Shown: positions 1 through 11,469 of the stretch, one piece after another
Position numbering within the stretch: position 1 is the first letter of the stretch
Layout of the letters: every line of letters begins with the position of its first letter
NCBI GenBank assembly: GCA_015680685.1
Contig: MNCI01037918.1
Coordinates: forward strand, 28,849-92,848
DNA length: 64,000 bases
Origin: Gnetum montanum
Taxonomy: Eukaryota > Streptophyta > Gnetopsida > Gnetales > Gnetaceae
Direction: 5' to 3'
Notes under the pieces: generated by a model
What the model saw: the letters and a program-made list of their open reading frames with translations, nothing else
Told to the model about the DNA's origin: nothing
The model's database searches: none
Position numbers and translations under genes: made by a program

Positions 1-211
1 GATATCACGTACGCGATATCGCAGCCCGCCGCCAATTCTATAAATAAGAGGCGGCTCTCCCTTGTTTCTAAGTTTAAGTTTAGATTGTAGCTAGACTCTG
101 GTAGTTTGATCCCTCTAGAGTTAGANTAGAATTGGCGGCGGGCTGCGATATCGCGTACGTGATATCACGACAAGCATGCGATATCGCGATTGCCCAAAAC
201 GCAACTCATCA
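1..211 (-). mobile_element. 5' part of a gypsy LTR (U3 to TATA), cut into a gag
   Basis: On the minus strand an LTR starts at 211 (TGATGAGTTGCG) immediately after gag sequence and runs to the window edge. Its U3 is rich in short CG-containing palindromes, for example GCGATATCGC at 178-187 and GTGATATCAC at 159-168. A TATA box (CTATAAATAAG) lies in 1-125, readable on the plus strand because that N-bounded piece is inverted: bases 1-40 are the exact reverse complement of 127-166. The layout (palindromic U3, then CTATAAATAAGAGG) matches the LTR at 53046, so I assign it to the same broad gypsy group but a different subfamily. Confidence 0.75.
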
Positions 212-1290
212 GTAGTGTTGAGGATTAGCATTATATCCTCCAAATTTAGAAATGTTATTTATGTTTATCCACTTGATGCAACTATTCCTTTGATGTCTTG
301 TTAGAATATTCATAACCTCATTGATATTAATCATGATTCTTGTAGCTAATAAGGATTTATCATAATCATTAAGTTCATCATATTAATAGTGGTAGTGATG
401 ACCCCTTCGATTCTCTTTCTCATCTCTTCATCTATGATTCTACTTCATTTTTCATTCTTCTTCTATTTTACTTTTATTTACATCATGATGTTTTCTTCTT
501 TTTGAATATCTATTATGACCTCTCATTTTTTGCTTGTCAAGTGCACATTCTTAATTCCTTTATGAGGCTTATCTTCATACCTAAATTCTTTCTTATCAAA
601 ATTTATCAATGAGTGTGATGAAGAGGATGGAGGATTTGGAGAATGGTGTAAGCTAGTTCTCCTACTATGATCCCTTAGTTCTTCTCTTTTAGATCTACTA
701 GAGATCCTTGGCCTTGGGTCCTTCCTTGCTTTGGAATCTACTTCATCTCTTTCAAGAGTTTTTGCTATGGTGGAGTGTACATTCTTTTACATAGAATCTT
801 TAGCATATAGAATATATGGATGAGAATAAGATTGGTGATAGTAAGACTTTTTGGGTTGATACTCTATATCTTTCTTTTTGGAGATTACAATTACTTGAGG
901 TGCTTGTTTGCCTTTTTTCTATTCATATATGGCTTTCATGATAACATCTATTCTAATCTAGGCTTTTGTTGGCTAGTAGGATCTAGTCATGTTCTTTGTG
1001 ACTTGATAACCTACATGTGTATGACTAAGACCTAATCCAAGAAGTGCTGCTTGAAGCATGGATGGAGCTAAATGATCAAGTGGTAATACAATGTTATCTT
1101 GTAAGTCTCTTCATCTAAACTATTCATCCTGATGAAAGATAAAAGTGAAGTTAAGAAAATATGGGTTTGAATGAGCATAGAAAATACTAATTTGCATTGG
1201 TTTATTTTAGTTTTTTTTAATGTGAATCCTATCATTATTTTCATTAATATCATTAATAGATGGAAAATTCACTTTGTGTGTTGAAGCCAT
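212..1290 (-). pseudogene. gag: Decayed gypsy gag, N-terminal half
   Basis: Capsid precursor remnant of an Athila-like gypsy element. Reading on the minus strand begins at ATG 1290 (MASTHKV...), about 120 bases after a PBS. It contains a stretch aligning with the gag at 54109 (FTFIFHQDE ... NIVLPLDHLAPSML against FTFVLHQDEH ... NIVLPPDRSAPAML), followed by an Arg/Ser-rich segment (RPRISSRSKR) and ending at a 'FGGYNANPQH' block where the LTR at 211 interrupts it. Several in-frame stops and at least one frame change make it non-functional. Confidence 0.75.
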
Positions 1291-1412
1291 TTTAATTAAT
1301 TATTTCTCAAGTGTGTGTTTAGAAATTGTTATATGTTTGGAAGATAAATGTTTTAACAATGTTAACATAATAAACTCATAACAAAATCAACTAACAAGTA
1401 TATGTTTACACC

Positions 1413-1432
1413 ATCCCCAACAATAGTGTCAA
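1413..1432 (-). other. Primer binding site of gypsy element
   Basis: The minus strand reads TTGACACTATTGTTGGGGAT directly after the LTR end. It is a mutated form of the PBS at 53946 (TTGGTGCTGTTGTCGGGGAC) and sits between LTR and gag as a PBS should. Confidence 0.75.
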
Positions 1433-2025
1433 TGATGAGTAGTAAGAGTTTCCAACACCCAACCATATAAGTTGTAAGTATACGTAAGTAACCAACTCAT
1501 AATTCATGGATGGGGATCATATCATATAATAGCATCTTAAAAAAGAGTCTATGGTCATTGTCTTCTCATCAGAGTTAGTGGAAATCATAACATATGGTTT
1601 AGCTCTTGGTAAGGTCTATAGTTGAATGATGTTAATTAACTTTTAAAATATTAAGGTGAAACATAGTTAAATAAATATCAGATGTATTAATTAAGAAATA
1701 ATAGAAATAAATTGGTAACTAGCCTAACATAATAAGTATCCATTCCTGACTTACTACTCACATCCTAAGCTAATATAACTGTTGCTGAGATTACCATGTG
1801 ACTTACTACTAAGTGAATTAAGCTAAGTTACTACTAGGTTACTAGAAAATTATATATATGTACTTGAAATTGATTGTACTTATTCCACTATGTTACTAAT
1901 GAACATGGAAAAAGTAAATAATATTGTAAATATAAATGATATTAGAAATATAAAATATAAGTAAAAAATATATTTACACTAATTGAAATATTGCAACGAT
2001 GAAGAACAATGTCAATCTTTATTGC
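1433..2025 (-). mobile_element. Truncated gypsy LTR (R-U5 part)
   Basis: On the minus strand this begins with a block like the internal LTR sequence 'GCAATAAAGAAGAACT' of the 53046 LTR and ends at CTACTCATCA before the PBS. The U3 half is missing: its left part is replaced by the end of the complete LTR at 2026-3060, giving an LTR-to-LTR junction. Confidence 0.65.
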
Positions 2026-3060
2026 TAATGAGTAGCAGGTATCCCCTATGCCCAACCATACGAATCACAAGTGTTCACATGCAATCTGGTCGAATTTCAT
2101 GAATGGAACTATTGTGGTATCTAGATTGTTAGGCATTGATCATAGGTCACTATCTTCTCACTTGGACTAGTGGTAGCTTTATCGTATATGGTTTAGTCCA
2201 AAGTGAGGCATATGATTATATGTTGTGTGAGCCTTAAAGTAACAAAAAAATAATATATAAATTAATTATTTAATCTAATTAATAATAAAATTAAATATAA
2301 AACTATCCTAAGGGTAATGAGCATCTGTTCCTAGCTTGTCGTACATGTCTTAAACTCATGTACCCACCATAGGAATTACCAAGTGTTATGCTACTAGGTG
2401 AACCAAGCAATAACGATGTTGGAATTACCAAGTGAATACGAGTTTATGCTCATTTCATCGATTGATTAATGTGCATAAAAATGTATATATATACTAAGTA
2501 CATGAAACATAAATTGCATTGAAAGTAAATCTATTCTAAGTCAAAGTGCTACAATGAATATGAATCAATCTTGATCTTGTTGTTGTTCATGGAATGTGTC
2601 TAAGTATAATGCTACTCAAATAATATGTCGTACAAATGACTCAAATCCATGCTACAAGCACTTACTAACTATTTGCTAAGATTACAGAAACAAATTGCAA
2701 GAGTCTAGCTATACTATTGATCAAATGATATCAAATATTTGGTAGGTGCTACATATTTATAGGTAAATATAGACACTATGTTGATGGAGATGCATTAACT
2801 CATTTGGCCACATCAACAGTGATGCGTTGATGAGGATGTGTCCATGCAACTAAGTTATAATTGATGCGATATAACATCTACAATGTAGCAACCAACTAAG
2901 ACACATTGATGAGGATGCTACAACCTAGATGCAATGTAGCATTTATAATATAGCATTTGTGACATAGCATTTACGACATCTCAACCAACTGATACACTTG
3001 ACAAAATGATGCTTTTTCATATCCCCATGACTTAACTACCCAACATATTCAGTTTCATCA
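2026..3060 (-). mobile_element. Complete gypsy 3' LTR
   Basis: The minus-strand LTR starts TGATGAAAC at 3060 next to a polypurine tract and ends CTACTCATTA at 2026. The U3 holds repeated short 'gatgcatt/gatgtagc' type units (2780-3000), and a TATA-like 'ttataggta' lies near 2755. The end includes the 'tggttgggcata' block found near the 3' end of all LTRs of this group. It is the 3' LTR for the internal region at 3061-6865. Confidence 0.75.
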
Positions 3061-3072
3061 TACCCCCACAAC
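3061..3072 (-). other. Polypurine tract
   Basis: The minus strand reads GTTGTGGGGGTA immediately upstream of the LTR start at 3060. It is the expected plus-strand primer of reverse transcription and recurs before the LTRs at 20675, 43528 and 49991. Confidence 0.75.
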
Positions 3073-6000
3073 TAACTAAAAACTCATCCTTGAGTTATAT
3101 ATAAATGGGTGAAGTTTCATTACAAAAATTATGGGGTGACCAATATTAGATTGGCTACCATTATAAAAATTGAGTGTCACATTACAAAATTTTATTCAAG
3201 TACATGCATTAAAACATGGAAAAAAGGACTGAACAAACATCAAATTTTGCAAAATTATAGAAGTCTTCAAAAAATTTGCCGATGATGAATCTTCATGATG
3301 TTGCTAGCGGCAACTATTTTTGTTTTTTTTAAAATGTTGATTGTTATGTTGATGCTTCTCTTTTTATGTAGAACCTTTTTAAAGAATGGACTCAGATTTC
3401 TTCTCATCATCCCATGGGTCCAACAAACATATGATTTTTGAGCTTTAATCCTTATAAGTAATACTATTTGTCCATGGGAATATCCTCCTCTGTCCTCCTA
3501 TTGGTCTCTTTTCCGTACTTTGCAAAAGACCTTTAATCTTAGTCATTCCTTTTAGCATCATCTGTAATCATCAAAGGATCAACGTTAGGTTTGGTAATTT
3601 TTCCTTAATGATTAATCCTTTCTAGATTCTTAGTTAGCTCAAAATTTGAAAAAATTGAAAATTTAGTCTTAAGATAACTATGAAATAATGTTTCCAAGGC
3701 TATGAGGTAACTAAAAGCATGAAGTTGTTTAAGTTATTTTAATTATTTTTACTATTAGTTAACCTAATGTTTTAAAAAATGGGAGTGTTAGGAAAAACTC
3801 AAGAAAAATTTCAAAATAAAAATCACATCCTTTGCCTCCATGAAAAATGAGCTTAACTCTAGAAGCTCACAAGTTTTCAAACATGAAAACTGAATGTCTA
3901 GTTCACATGATGACCAAGTTATATTGAATTTTGAGGATAGTTCAATATAAAAGTATATAAAAATCGATGAGTAGTCTCAAAATCATACAGAAATTTAGAA
4001 AATTTGCTCATGATGTCTTTGAGGATGTGATGTTTTGGTTCAAAGCCATGATCAACAAAAGTTATGCAAGTGGATCCTCCCCAAAGTAGTCTTTTGCCAT
4101 AATGCCCTTGCATAGCCACTTCTATAGATGTTTGTTGGTACCTTTAGAAGTTAAATGTAGATCATGCCTTTGTTTCAAACAACATAAAACTACCATAGTT
4201 GGGATCCTACACTATACTATACAAAATGATTAGGTACATAATTACATGTAGTAGTGAGGTAAATAATGGGATGAGAAGGAATTACAGAGATTGGGATGTA
4301 AGGTACCTAACCATGTCCACAATAGGTTCTTGTATCAATTGTGATTAAGATGACCATCATACCTATCCATCCAAGGTTCAGACTAAGTCCATACCATTAA
4401 CAGTGACCTTGCATTGATGTGCCCCTTCTTTCCTACCATCATGAGTCCATAACAACCATAGAGAACAAGCATCACTTCAAATAGGGAGAAAAAGAGAAGA
4501 AGGAAGTAGTTGTAGAGATTATTGGGGAAGAAATTTAGGCATTAGTTATAGGGATGCCTTTAGGCATGTGTAACATGTCTTTTTAGTCCCATAACTAGTG
4601 CTTGTATTCTAAGAGATATTCAAAGAGGTTTGTTTATTCTTGTTTTTTTTTTTAATTTTTATTTTTGCTAAATGAGAACCACACATTACAAAGACATACT
4701 TCCTTTTTTGGTCTATAGGAGGAGAAATGATATATTCCATGAGGAATCATAGGCCTTAAGAAGGAAGTCAAGAAGAGAACCCAACAAATCCCCTTAAGGT
4801 TACATCCTTTTCCATTTCCACTTGGTCTTTCCCCCTTTCATCAAGGCACAATGATCAATAGTTAATTTTAGTTTTATGTGATAAGAACTATACTACTTTC
4901 ATCCTAAAGATCTTTGATTTATAGAACTGGAGGGATGGATAATGTAGTCTCATCGCTTTACACAATTATTTACCTAGTCATCTTAATAGCATAGGTCAAA
5001 GACCTAACACATGGTGTTGACTTCTGCATCATGATCGACAACATTGTTATTAACATAAACATAGTAGACATTCATAAAATATAAAGAAAATAACTCAAGA
5101 AAAAAGAAAAGTGAATATTATAAAGAAAATAAAAATGAAGAAATAGAAAACATATTAAGAATTGGAAAATTGTAAAAAAATAGAAAAATGATAAAAAATT
5201 TATAAAAGAAAAAGTGAAAATGCACTTATTAGTTCTTAATTCAAGATCGGGCATCTCCTCCATGACTAAACTCATGAGTAAGTATTTGGAAAATGGACTT
5301 CATATTCCCTTGGTTATACACCATAGGTTTGTCATTATCATCTTTAGTGATTTGAGTTTTCACTAGTTAGCACATTTAACATTGATGATAATTAGGTTTT
5401 AATTATTTGAAGAAATATATTTAGCTGGAATACAAGGTGTTTTCTTTTTAGAGGGTCCAAATATATTTCCTTTTTAATTTTCTATTTTAGTTCTTAGGTC
5501 TCCTTATTTAACATCTTCTTTTGATGTATAGTCAAAGTGTAAGATGTCCTACTCCAACTACTCTGTTTGGTTCATTTTCTTAGGACTAGAACTAATTATT
5601 AGGTTGGATGTTTTCATGCATTTTTTGAATGATTTGATATTCTCATTCTCAAGAAATTGGATGTCTTTTGGTTTAGTGACTATTGTGTAGACTTAGTTGT
5701 GTAGACACACTTGTTCTTAAAGTTTTTTGTAGGTTGATATAGAGATCATGTTAATATTTTAAACTTTTAGCTCACAACTGCATTCTTTATTATTATTAGT
5801 AATGCATGAAATTTTTTGTCTCTTCATAGTGATAGGTTCATCTTTTATGTTTCATGTTAAAGTTATAATGATTTTTGGCTTTTGCATAGGATTAGAAGGT
5901 ATTATTTTTGTAAGGAAGGACATTGCACTAGATTGTCCTTGCACTAGTATTGATGCGCTAGTAGTCTACTAGTTTTATTCATCTATGTGGAAACTATCCT

Positions 6001-6439
6001 AAAGGAAAGAAATTTTCAAGACTTATGCTCAGATCCACTAACATTATCATCCACTTGTATGTTCACAGTGCAAGTGGCATTCTTCTATTGAGATTTAGGT
6101 ATCAATCTTTCCTACTTTATTAGTGGTGACATATGTTGGAGGGGAGTATGAAAGTATTGAGGATGTAACAGATGATGAGAGGCATGGAATGGTGATCCCA
6201 CAAGAGATGTTGTTGGTTGATGATATTCAAGAGAGTATTAATAATGAGTTGAGGTATGGGAAGTAGAATCAATAGAAGAAATAGTTTGTTAAAAATAATA
6301 TCCATAAGGATTCGGTTGGTGATAGGGATAGTATTGGTTTGTTGATGGCATCCCCATAACTATGGTTTTTGCCACTATGGTTGGTAGTAGGCTTAAGGTT
6401 AATAAGAAGTCCTAGTAGTATAGTACCTTGGTTGTAGGA
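3073..6439 (-). mobile_element. 3' internal region of pol-less gypsy element
   Basis: No intact gene. The minus strand matches, in order, the tail of the element at 14634-21635: the acidic-ORF block (about 5300-5700), a T-rich stretch (5072-5275, matching 18500-18700), the block around 4932-4990 (matching 18745-18820), and the segment with the 'TTTGGGGAGGATCCAC' landmark near 4070-4090. At 3561 a CAG acceptor directly precedes ATGATGCTAAAAGG, the decayed counterpart of the env-position ORF start at 62313. RT and integrase are absent. Confidence 0.65.
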
Positions 6440-6865
6440 CTATCTATAATTGCCTTGTGGGTAAGGTAATCTCCTAGGCATTTGCTTTTCTATGAACTTG
6501 GGATTCAGAGTAAAAGTTCCATACTCTTGTAGATGTAACATAACTGGGCAATACCCCTTTTGATGTTCATATTGAAAGATGTTACATCTATCCTCCTCCT
6601 TAGTATCTAAGTATATAACCTCTTCTACTACAACTATTTTTCCTTTTTGCTGATAAGTGTCCTTACCTGTTTTCTTATTCTTTTTCCTCTTGTTTTGACC
6701 ACTTGATCCTATTTGCTTTACCTTCTTCTCTATGATTTTCAAGTTGGTTCTAACTTTTTCATTCATCAACTCCCACATCTTATCTGTCCTTGCTTCAATC
6801 TCAGTGATAGAATTTTGTATTAGTAAGGTTTTGTAGAAAATCAACTCATCATGATGAACACTCAT
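6440..6865 (-). pseudogene. gag: gypsy gag C-terminal fragment
   Basis: The 141-residue open stretch is the coiled, basic C-terminal half of gag. An amphipathic helix (IEARTDKMWELMNEKV) is followed by a Lys-rich segment, an acidic stretch and the landmark block QYEHQKGYCPVMLHLQEY, ending in PRRLPYPQGN. The same order occurs at 16909-17290, 52290-52680 and 55653-55990. The N-terminal half is missing: sequence past 6866 is unrelated. The CxxC of the cysteine block at 55854 reads CNIF here, so the possible zinc-binding site has lost a cysteine. Confidence 0.8.
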
Positions 6866-7399
6866 AAATCATGTTATAAAGAAGAAAGAAATCATGAGTA
6901 AACTTTAACTTAAAAGTTATAATAATAAGATACAAAAACATATGAATGCTAACCAAAAGCTAAAAACAACATTCAAAAGAATGAAGATGTCAATCAAAAA
7001 GCAAATGCACAAGATCATAAGTAAACACAACATTCATAAAATGAGGTGTGATTCTTAAGAAATCATAAATAATGAAGTAATATAAATGATGGAGTAATAA
7101 CCAAGAATTATGGAACATAAATGTGCATGAAACATCAAGAACATAAATATAGAGTTACAATGGTAAACTATCATAACTTTTAATAAACTTCCTAACTAAA
7201 GATTTGAAGGTATCACTAAGGATCCTTTCCCAATAAAGTAAAGATGTCAAGTAAGACTCTAGAGTGAGTTTAGATCTAGTTTCCTAAAGTATAAAAGAAG
7301 ATCCGAAGTAAATGTATAAGATGTAGGTACAAGTGATATGTCCATGTTCCTAACATAATAGAAAATTGTAAGGAAACTCATGATGAAAGGAAGAGATAA

Positions 7400-7706
7400 A
7401 TAAACCTATCTAGAATGAGGTTTAGCATAATGAGGTTGAGTTGTGAGGCCTAAGTGAGTTTAGAGAGGCCTAGCCTACGTAAGACTAACCAATGAAAAAT
7501 AGCTAAGAAGACATATCTAAGTAATAAGTAAAATAAAAAATTTGGAAACAATTACAAGTAACCATTATTACAATGAGTTGAGAAAATATGATAGTGTTAT
7601 TATTAGTTATGATTAGTGTGTTTCCCTATAAAAGAACTTGAGCCAATAATGTTGCGTCATGAGCATAATGAAAATCAATGAACATTCAACATTGTATCAG
7701 AGAAGG
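7400..7706 (+). repeat. Possible copia-type LTR end with PBS
   Basis: Sequence up to about 7691 resembles 24500-24668 (shared GTAAGACTAACCAATGA and AATGAAAATCAATGAA-type blocks). It is followed by TTGTATCAGAGAAGG (7692-7706), a degraded initiator-Met-type PBS. This suggests a plus-strand LTR whose partner lies beyond the copia nest at 8247-24366. The 5' LTR boundary is not visible. The flanks 6866-7399 and 7707-8241 are AT-rich, with nothing recognised. Confidence 0.4.
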
Positions 7707-8246
7707 TAGGAGATATTAGCACTTGATATAAAATCCAGGAAAAATAAACAACAAAGATTAGCACACATTAGAGAAGAAGTGAAAATTATTATAACTTATG
7801 AGCTAAAAGATTTGAACTTGAAGTTTAAAATTTGAAGGTCCTTAAATCTTGTAGTCAAAGCCTAAGCCTAAAATTTCAAGCTATCTAGGGAATGATGGTA
7901 CGAGAGAGATAAAATAGCCTTGAGAGTTATGATATAGTTTAAGAGCTAGATGATCTATGAAGAAAATCATAGTGATGATGCACCATGGAAGCTTAAGCTA
8001 GGAAGCCTTGAAAAATGACATTAAAATATAGAGAAGGAAAGATCATATATAATACAAGCAAGGACTATTTTAATTATGAGAATAAAAAACTCAAGGTATG
8101 AAGTAATTACAAATTAAAGTTTTTAACTAAAATGATAAGTATGAAGCATAAGTAGAAGAAATAACATGAAAATCTAAAGCTAACAAGAAACTTGCAAGAA
8201 ATCTACAATAATTTCATGGTAATGACACTAATTTATACCCATTTCA

Positions 8247-9046
8247 TATGGATTAAGAACTTAGAAGGGGGGTTGAATAAGTTCCCTAATTAAAATTGCA
8301 CATGCCATACAAAACACACTAATTTTACATGGTTTCCCAACTTAGATACATCCACACTTGAAGGGTAGTATCCATCCACACCTTTAGACTTTGTTTCTCA
8401 AAAATATAATTTGAAGGGCACCACACCCTGTACAAGATCTAAGCTCCACTCTAGAGTGTTATAATGAAGAGCAAGAATAGAATTTTATAGAACAGACAAT
8501 TATAAGCTTGAATGTGAATAGTGCTTGCATAATTCCCAAGATTTTAACATTTTCTTATAGCCTCAAAGTTTCTGAAAACTCCTTAGAATTCATGCAATGG
8601 CTACCAAACAACTAGTGTAAACATCTACTTTGAAGTTGGGATGTCTACTTGAGATTGACCCCAATTCAGGAGAGATGTCTCATTGGAAAATGGGATGTTT
8701 ATAGTGGGATGTCTACAAGGAGATGTCTACTCTTGTATGTAGATGTCCACTATTTTTAAGAGATGTCTCCTCAACATTTGAGCTTTGTCTTTTGAGATTT
8801 TCTCCTATCAATTTGCCTTCTTACTAGTCCTTGGAGCATCTTCATTTGATTTGTAGCCTTCATTTTCATCCATGCTATCATCTTGATCATGTAATCTTCA
8901 TCTTGACGTCTCGTTGTAGATCTCATTTTCTTGAGTTCTCAAATCTTATGTGAAATTGTTGTTCATGTCTTGCAAAATCATCATCCACCACAAACATTCT
9001 ATTTTCTCCATTTTCGTTAAGGTTTTGACATACCATAAGGTCAACA
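8247..9046 (-). mobile_element. copia 3' LTR
   Basis: This pairs with 23275-24366 over its whole length, except that about 285 bp present at 23490-23775 is absent here. The minus-strand LTR begins TGTTGACC at 9046. Its end is mutated from CCACA to CCATA at 8247. Confidence 0.85.
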
Positions 9047-9061
9047 ATCTTCCCCTTTCTA
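9047..9061 (-). other. copia polypurine tract
   Basis: The minus strand reads AGAAAGGGGAAGAT directly upstream of the LTR start TGTTGACC, the position and composition expected of a PPT. Confidence 0.8.
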
Positions 9062-10594
9062 GTGATGTCCAAAACTTAAGAAAATGGGTGAATAAATCCA
9101 AAAATTGATTAAGTTAAGGATGATGAAGGAGTATGCAAAAATACATCCTTAAAGCAACATGAAATACATCAATCATCAAGATACTTATGAATTTTGAATA
9201 AGGGCATGTATGATCAAGAGCTAAGAAACAAGTATTGAAAGATCTTGTCTCTAAACTAGAAAGATAATCATCAATTCCATCATAAGGTCAGAACTGTTCA
9301 AATATCACATATATGTCACAATTACATATGATCAAGAGAAGACATAAAATTCTCCCCCTTTTTGGACATCAGCAAAAAGGGAGTAGGGCCTTTCTACTAG
9401 CAATAAGATAGATCAAAGGATAGTTAAAGTTTATACATTCTTCATCTAAGTAAAACCTCATAATAATTTTCTCAATACATATTCATAATCAGCAAATATA
9501 CACAGTACTTTCGCATGAAGAAAAATAAGTACATACATACCCATCTTCTAAGAGATAAATTAAATTTCATAACTAGATCAAGAGATCAAATAAAGTAATT
9601 TCTAATCAATATGTTTGCATTAATCACATATATCTTAAGGAAGCTTCAAGGATGTTATCCATTCATTTTCAAAACTCTCTAAGAGGTTTTGTCATAGAAT
9701 AGAAGTGTGAGTACTTCTTCTTGCTTCAGTGGGCTTGAGATCTCCTAGGTAGGAATAGTTTAGTTTGCATTAATAACAAGGGAATTAAGTACTCAAAAGA
9801 TATATATTCATAGTACTAGCATAGAGATATATTCAAATGAATTCCAAATACTTACACAATTGATGATTAGTCTTAGGTAAAATAATTTTATGGATTGAAT
9901 CAAAAAAATATCTTACTCTTTTACCTTCAAGTTTGTACCAGATGGATACACCTTTTGTTACCTACCTTAGTATTATCTCTTGGACAGGGTTCTTATAAAC
10001 TTCCCATGTATTGATGCTCCAAAATAATTTACAAGGCATTAGCTCCTCCTATATATTTGCTTATCTCCTCTTTAACACTTTCAAGATCTATAGTTAATTT
10101 TTCATAATCTTGCTTATTCAAGAACATTGAGCAATCCAACAAAGTTTATAAAAAGGAAAAAATATTAGAGAAAAGTTAGTAGGCATAAATCACAACAAAT
10201 TTGTCTTGCTTGATCTTCCAGTCATGCCTAACTTTTCTCATTTTCCTACAATACTTGGTCCAATTTCTCATGTCATTAGCATCTTATGATAAACATGGAT
10301 GCAATGCCATTCTTATTTCTCAAATTTAGATTTTCTTCAAGGATAAAAATTTTTAAGGACATATAAACAACTAAATAGTTCATGAGATAACATGAGAGAT
10401 AGCTATACTATCTTGATCTTTTCTAAGTTCTTTTTTCTATAATATCATGAATTAAGATATGTTTTCTTTGATAATTAAAGAATTTGTAAGGTATAAAAAT
10501 GTTCAAAGATTAGCCTATATTTAAGCTAGCAAGCAAGGAAATAGAGACCTACCATGACATACTAGAATCCCCTTAACAAGACCAAGTATCAACG
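9062..10594 (-). mobile_element. copia 3' internal region, no gene seen
   Basis: AT-rich. A purine-rich block around 9351-9381 (minus-strand CAAAAAGGGGGAGAA) resembles blocks I associate with the end of the coding region in some plant copia elements; that assignment is from memory. A short coiled-coil-like reading near 10000-10140 is too decayed to name. The segment is interrupted at 10595-10600 by the next insertion. Confidence 0.5.
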
Positions 10595-10600
10595 TTATTA

Positions 10601-11156
10601 TGACATCTTGTCCTCAGATGTCATGGCAAATGTCAAATATACATGATATTAGACATGATATCAAATGTGAAATATATGTAACATTCGACATTATCCATAT
10701 ATGAAATAATAAAGAAAATGCAAATAGAGAAAGAAAAAGAATGCTTTATTAATATGGAATAGTGTATCCAAGTCATGCTCAGAGAGTGTTCCTTGGGGTT
10801 TTCTTCCTTTGGCATCTATCCCTTAGAGGTAATCCAACATTGCCACCACAGTTAGGCCTATAACCTGAGCAGAGGGGATGGCTAGTTCAATTCCTATCTT
10901 GCTTTACCCGGTTCCTGTGACTTGCCTATACTACCTCTACCACTCCATGCTAGCACGACCTTTAATGCTGGGTAAAATGCCTTAGGTGAAACCCCCAAAG
11001 GTTACCTCAAGAGACATGTCTATTATTACAACATGCCCTTTTTGGGTCTTAATTATAACTATCCTTTCCGATCTTGTTATAATAATGATAATGCTTGTTA
11101 TGAAAAGGCATCATCTTTATTATGCAGAAACATCATTTGGGAATGGGAACATGACA
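10601..11156 (-). mobile_element. 3' LTR of the nuclease-carrying element
   Basis: 556 bp, aligning end to end with 14109-14633 joined to 21641-21689. Around 11103-11107 it carries AAAAG where the other LTR has the duplicated AAGAG target, so it preserves the empty insertion site. Confidence 0.85.
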
Positions 11157-11172
11157 ATCTACCCCCCTTAGG
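11157..11172 (-). other. Polypurine tract
   Basis: The minus strand reads CTAAGGGGGGTAGAT immediately before the LTR start TGTCATG. It identifies the left LTR as the 3' LTR. Confidence 0.8.
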
Positions 11173-11469
11173 TTTCGTTCATCCTTGAACAAGTCCACGT
11201 TCACTATCTCTTTTTCTAGCTCCAATGCATCTTTCATGATCCTATGCTCCAATAATTTGATTTCTCTTTAGGACTTGAAGTTGTTTCTTGTTTATTCTAT
11301 AAACAAAATATATTTGAGAAGAATATATATATATATATAAGCATTAAATATTATTTTATTAATACTTACCTCATTTTCTATTCTAGTAATATTTGCCNAA
11401 TGAAGAGAGTAATAAGATTATAAATAAAAGTAAGGGTGAAATACTTCCTAATCTTGATTAACCTTATGA

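Noticed and set aside
1-166. Foldback or MITE-like element with 40-bp terminal inverted repeats
   Set aside because: The repeat is exact, centred on an N-bounded piece, and explained by an LTR contig placed backwards.
11323-11338. AT dinucleotide run as a regulatory or structural site
   Set aside because: An ordinary short microsatellite in AT-rich sequence.
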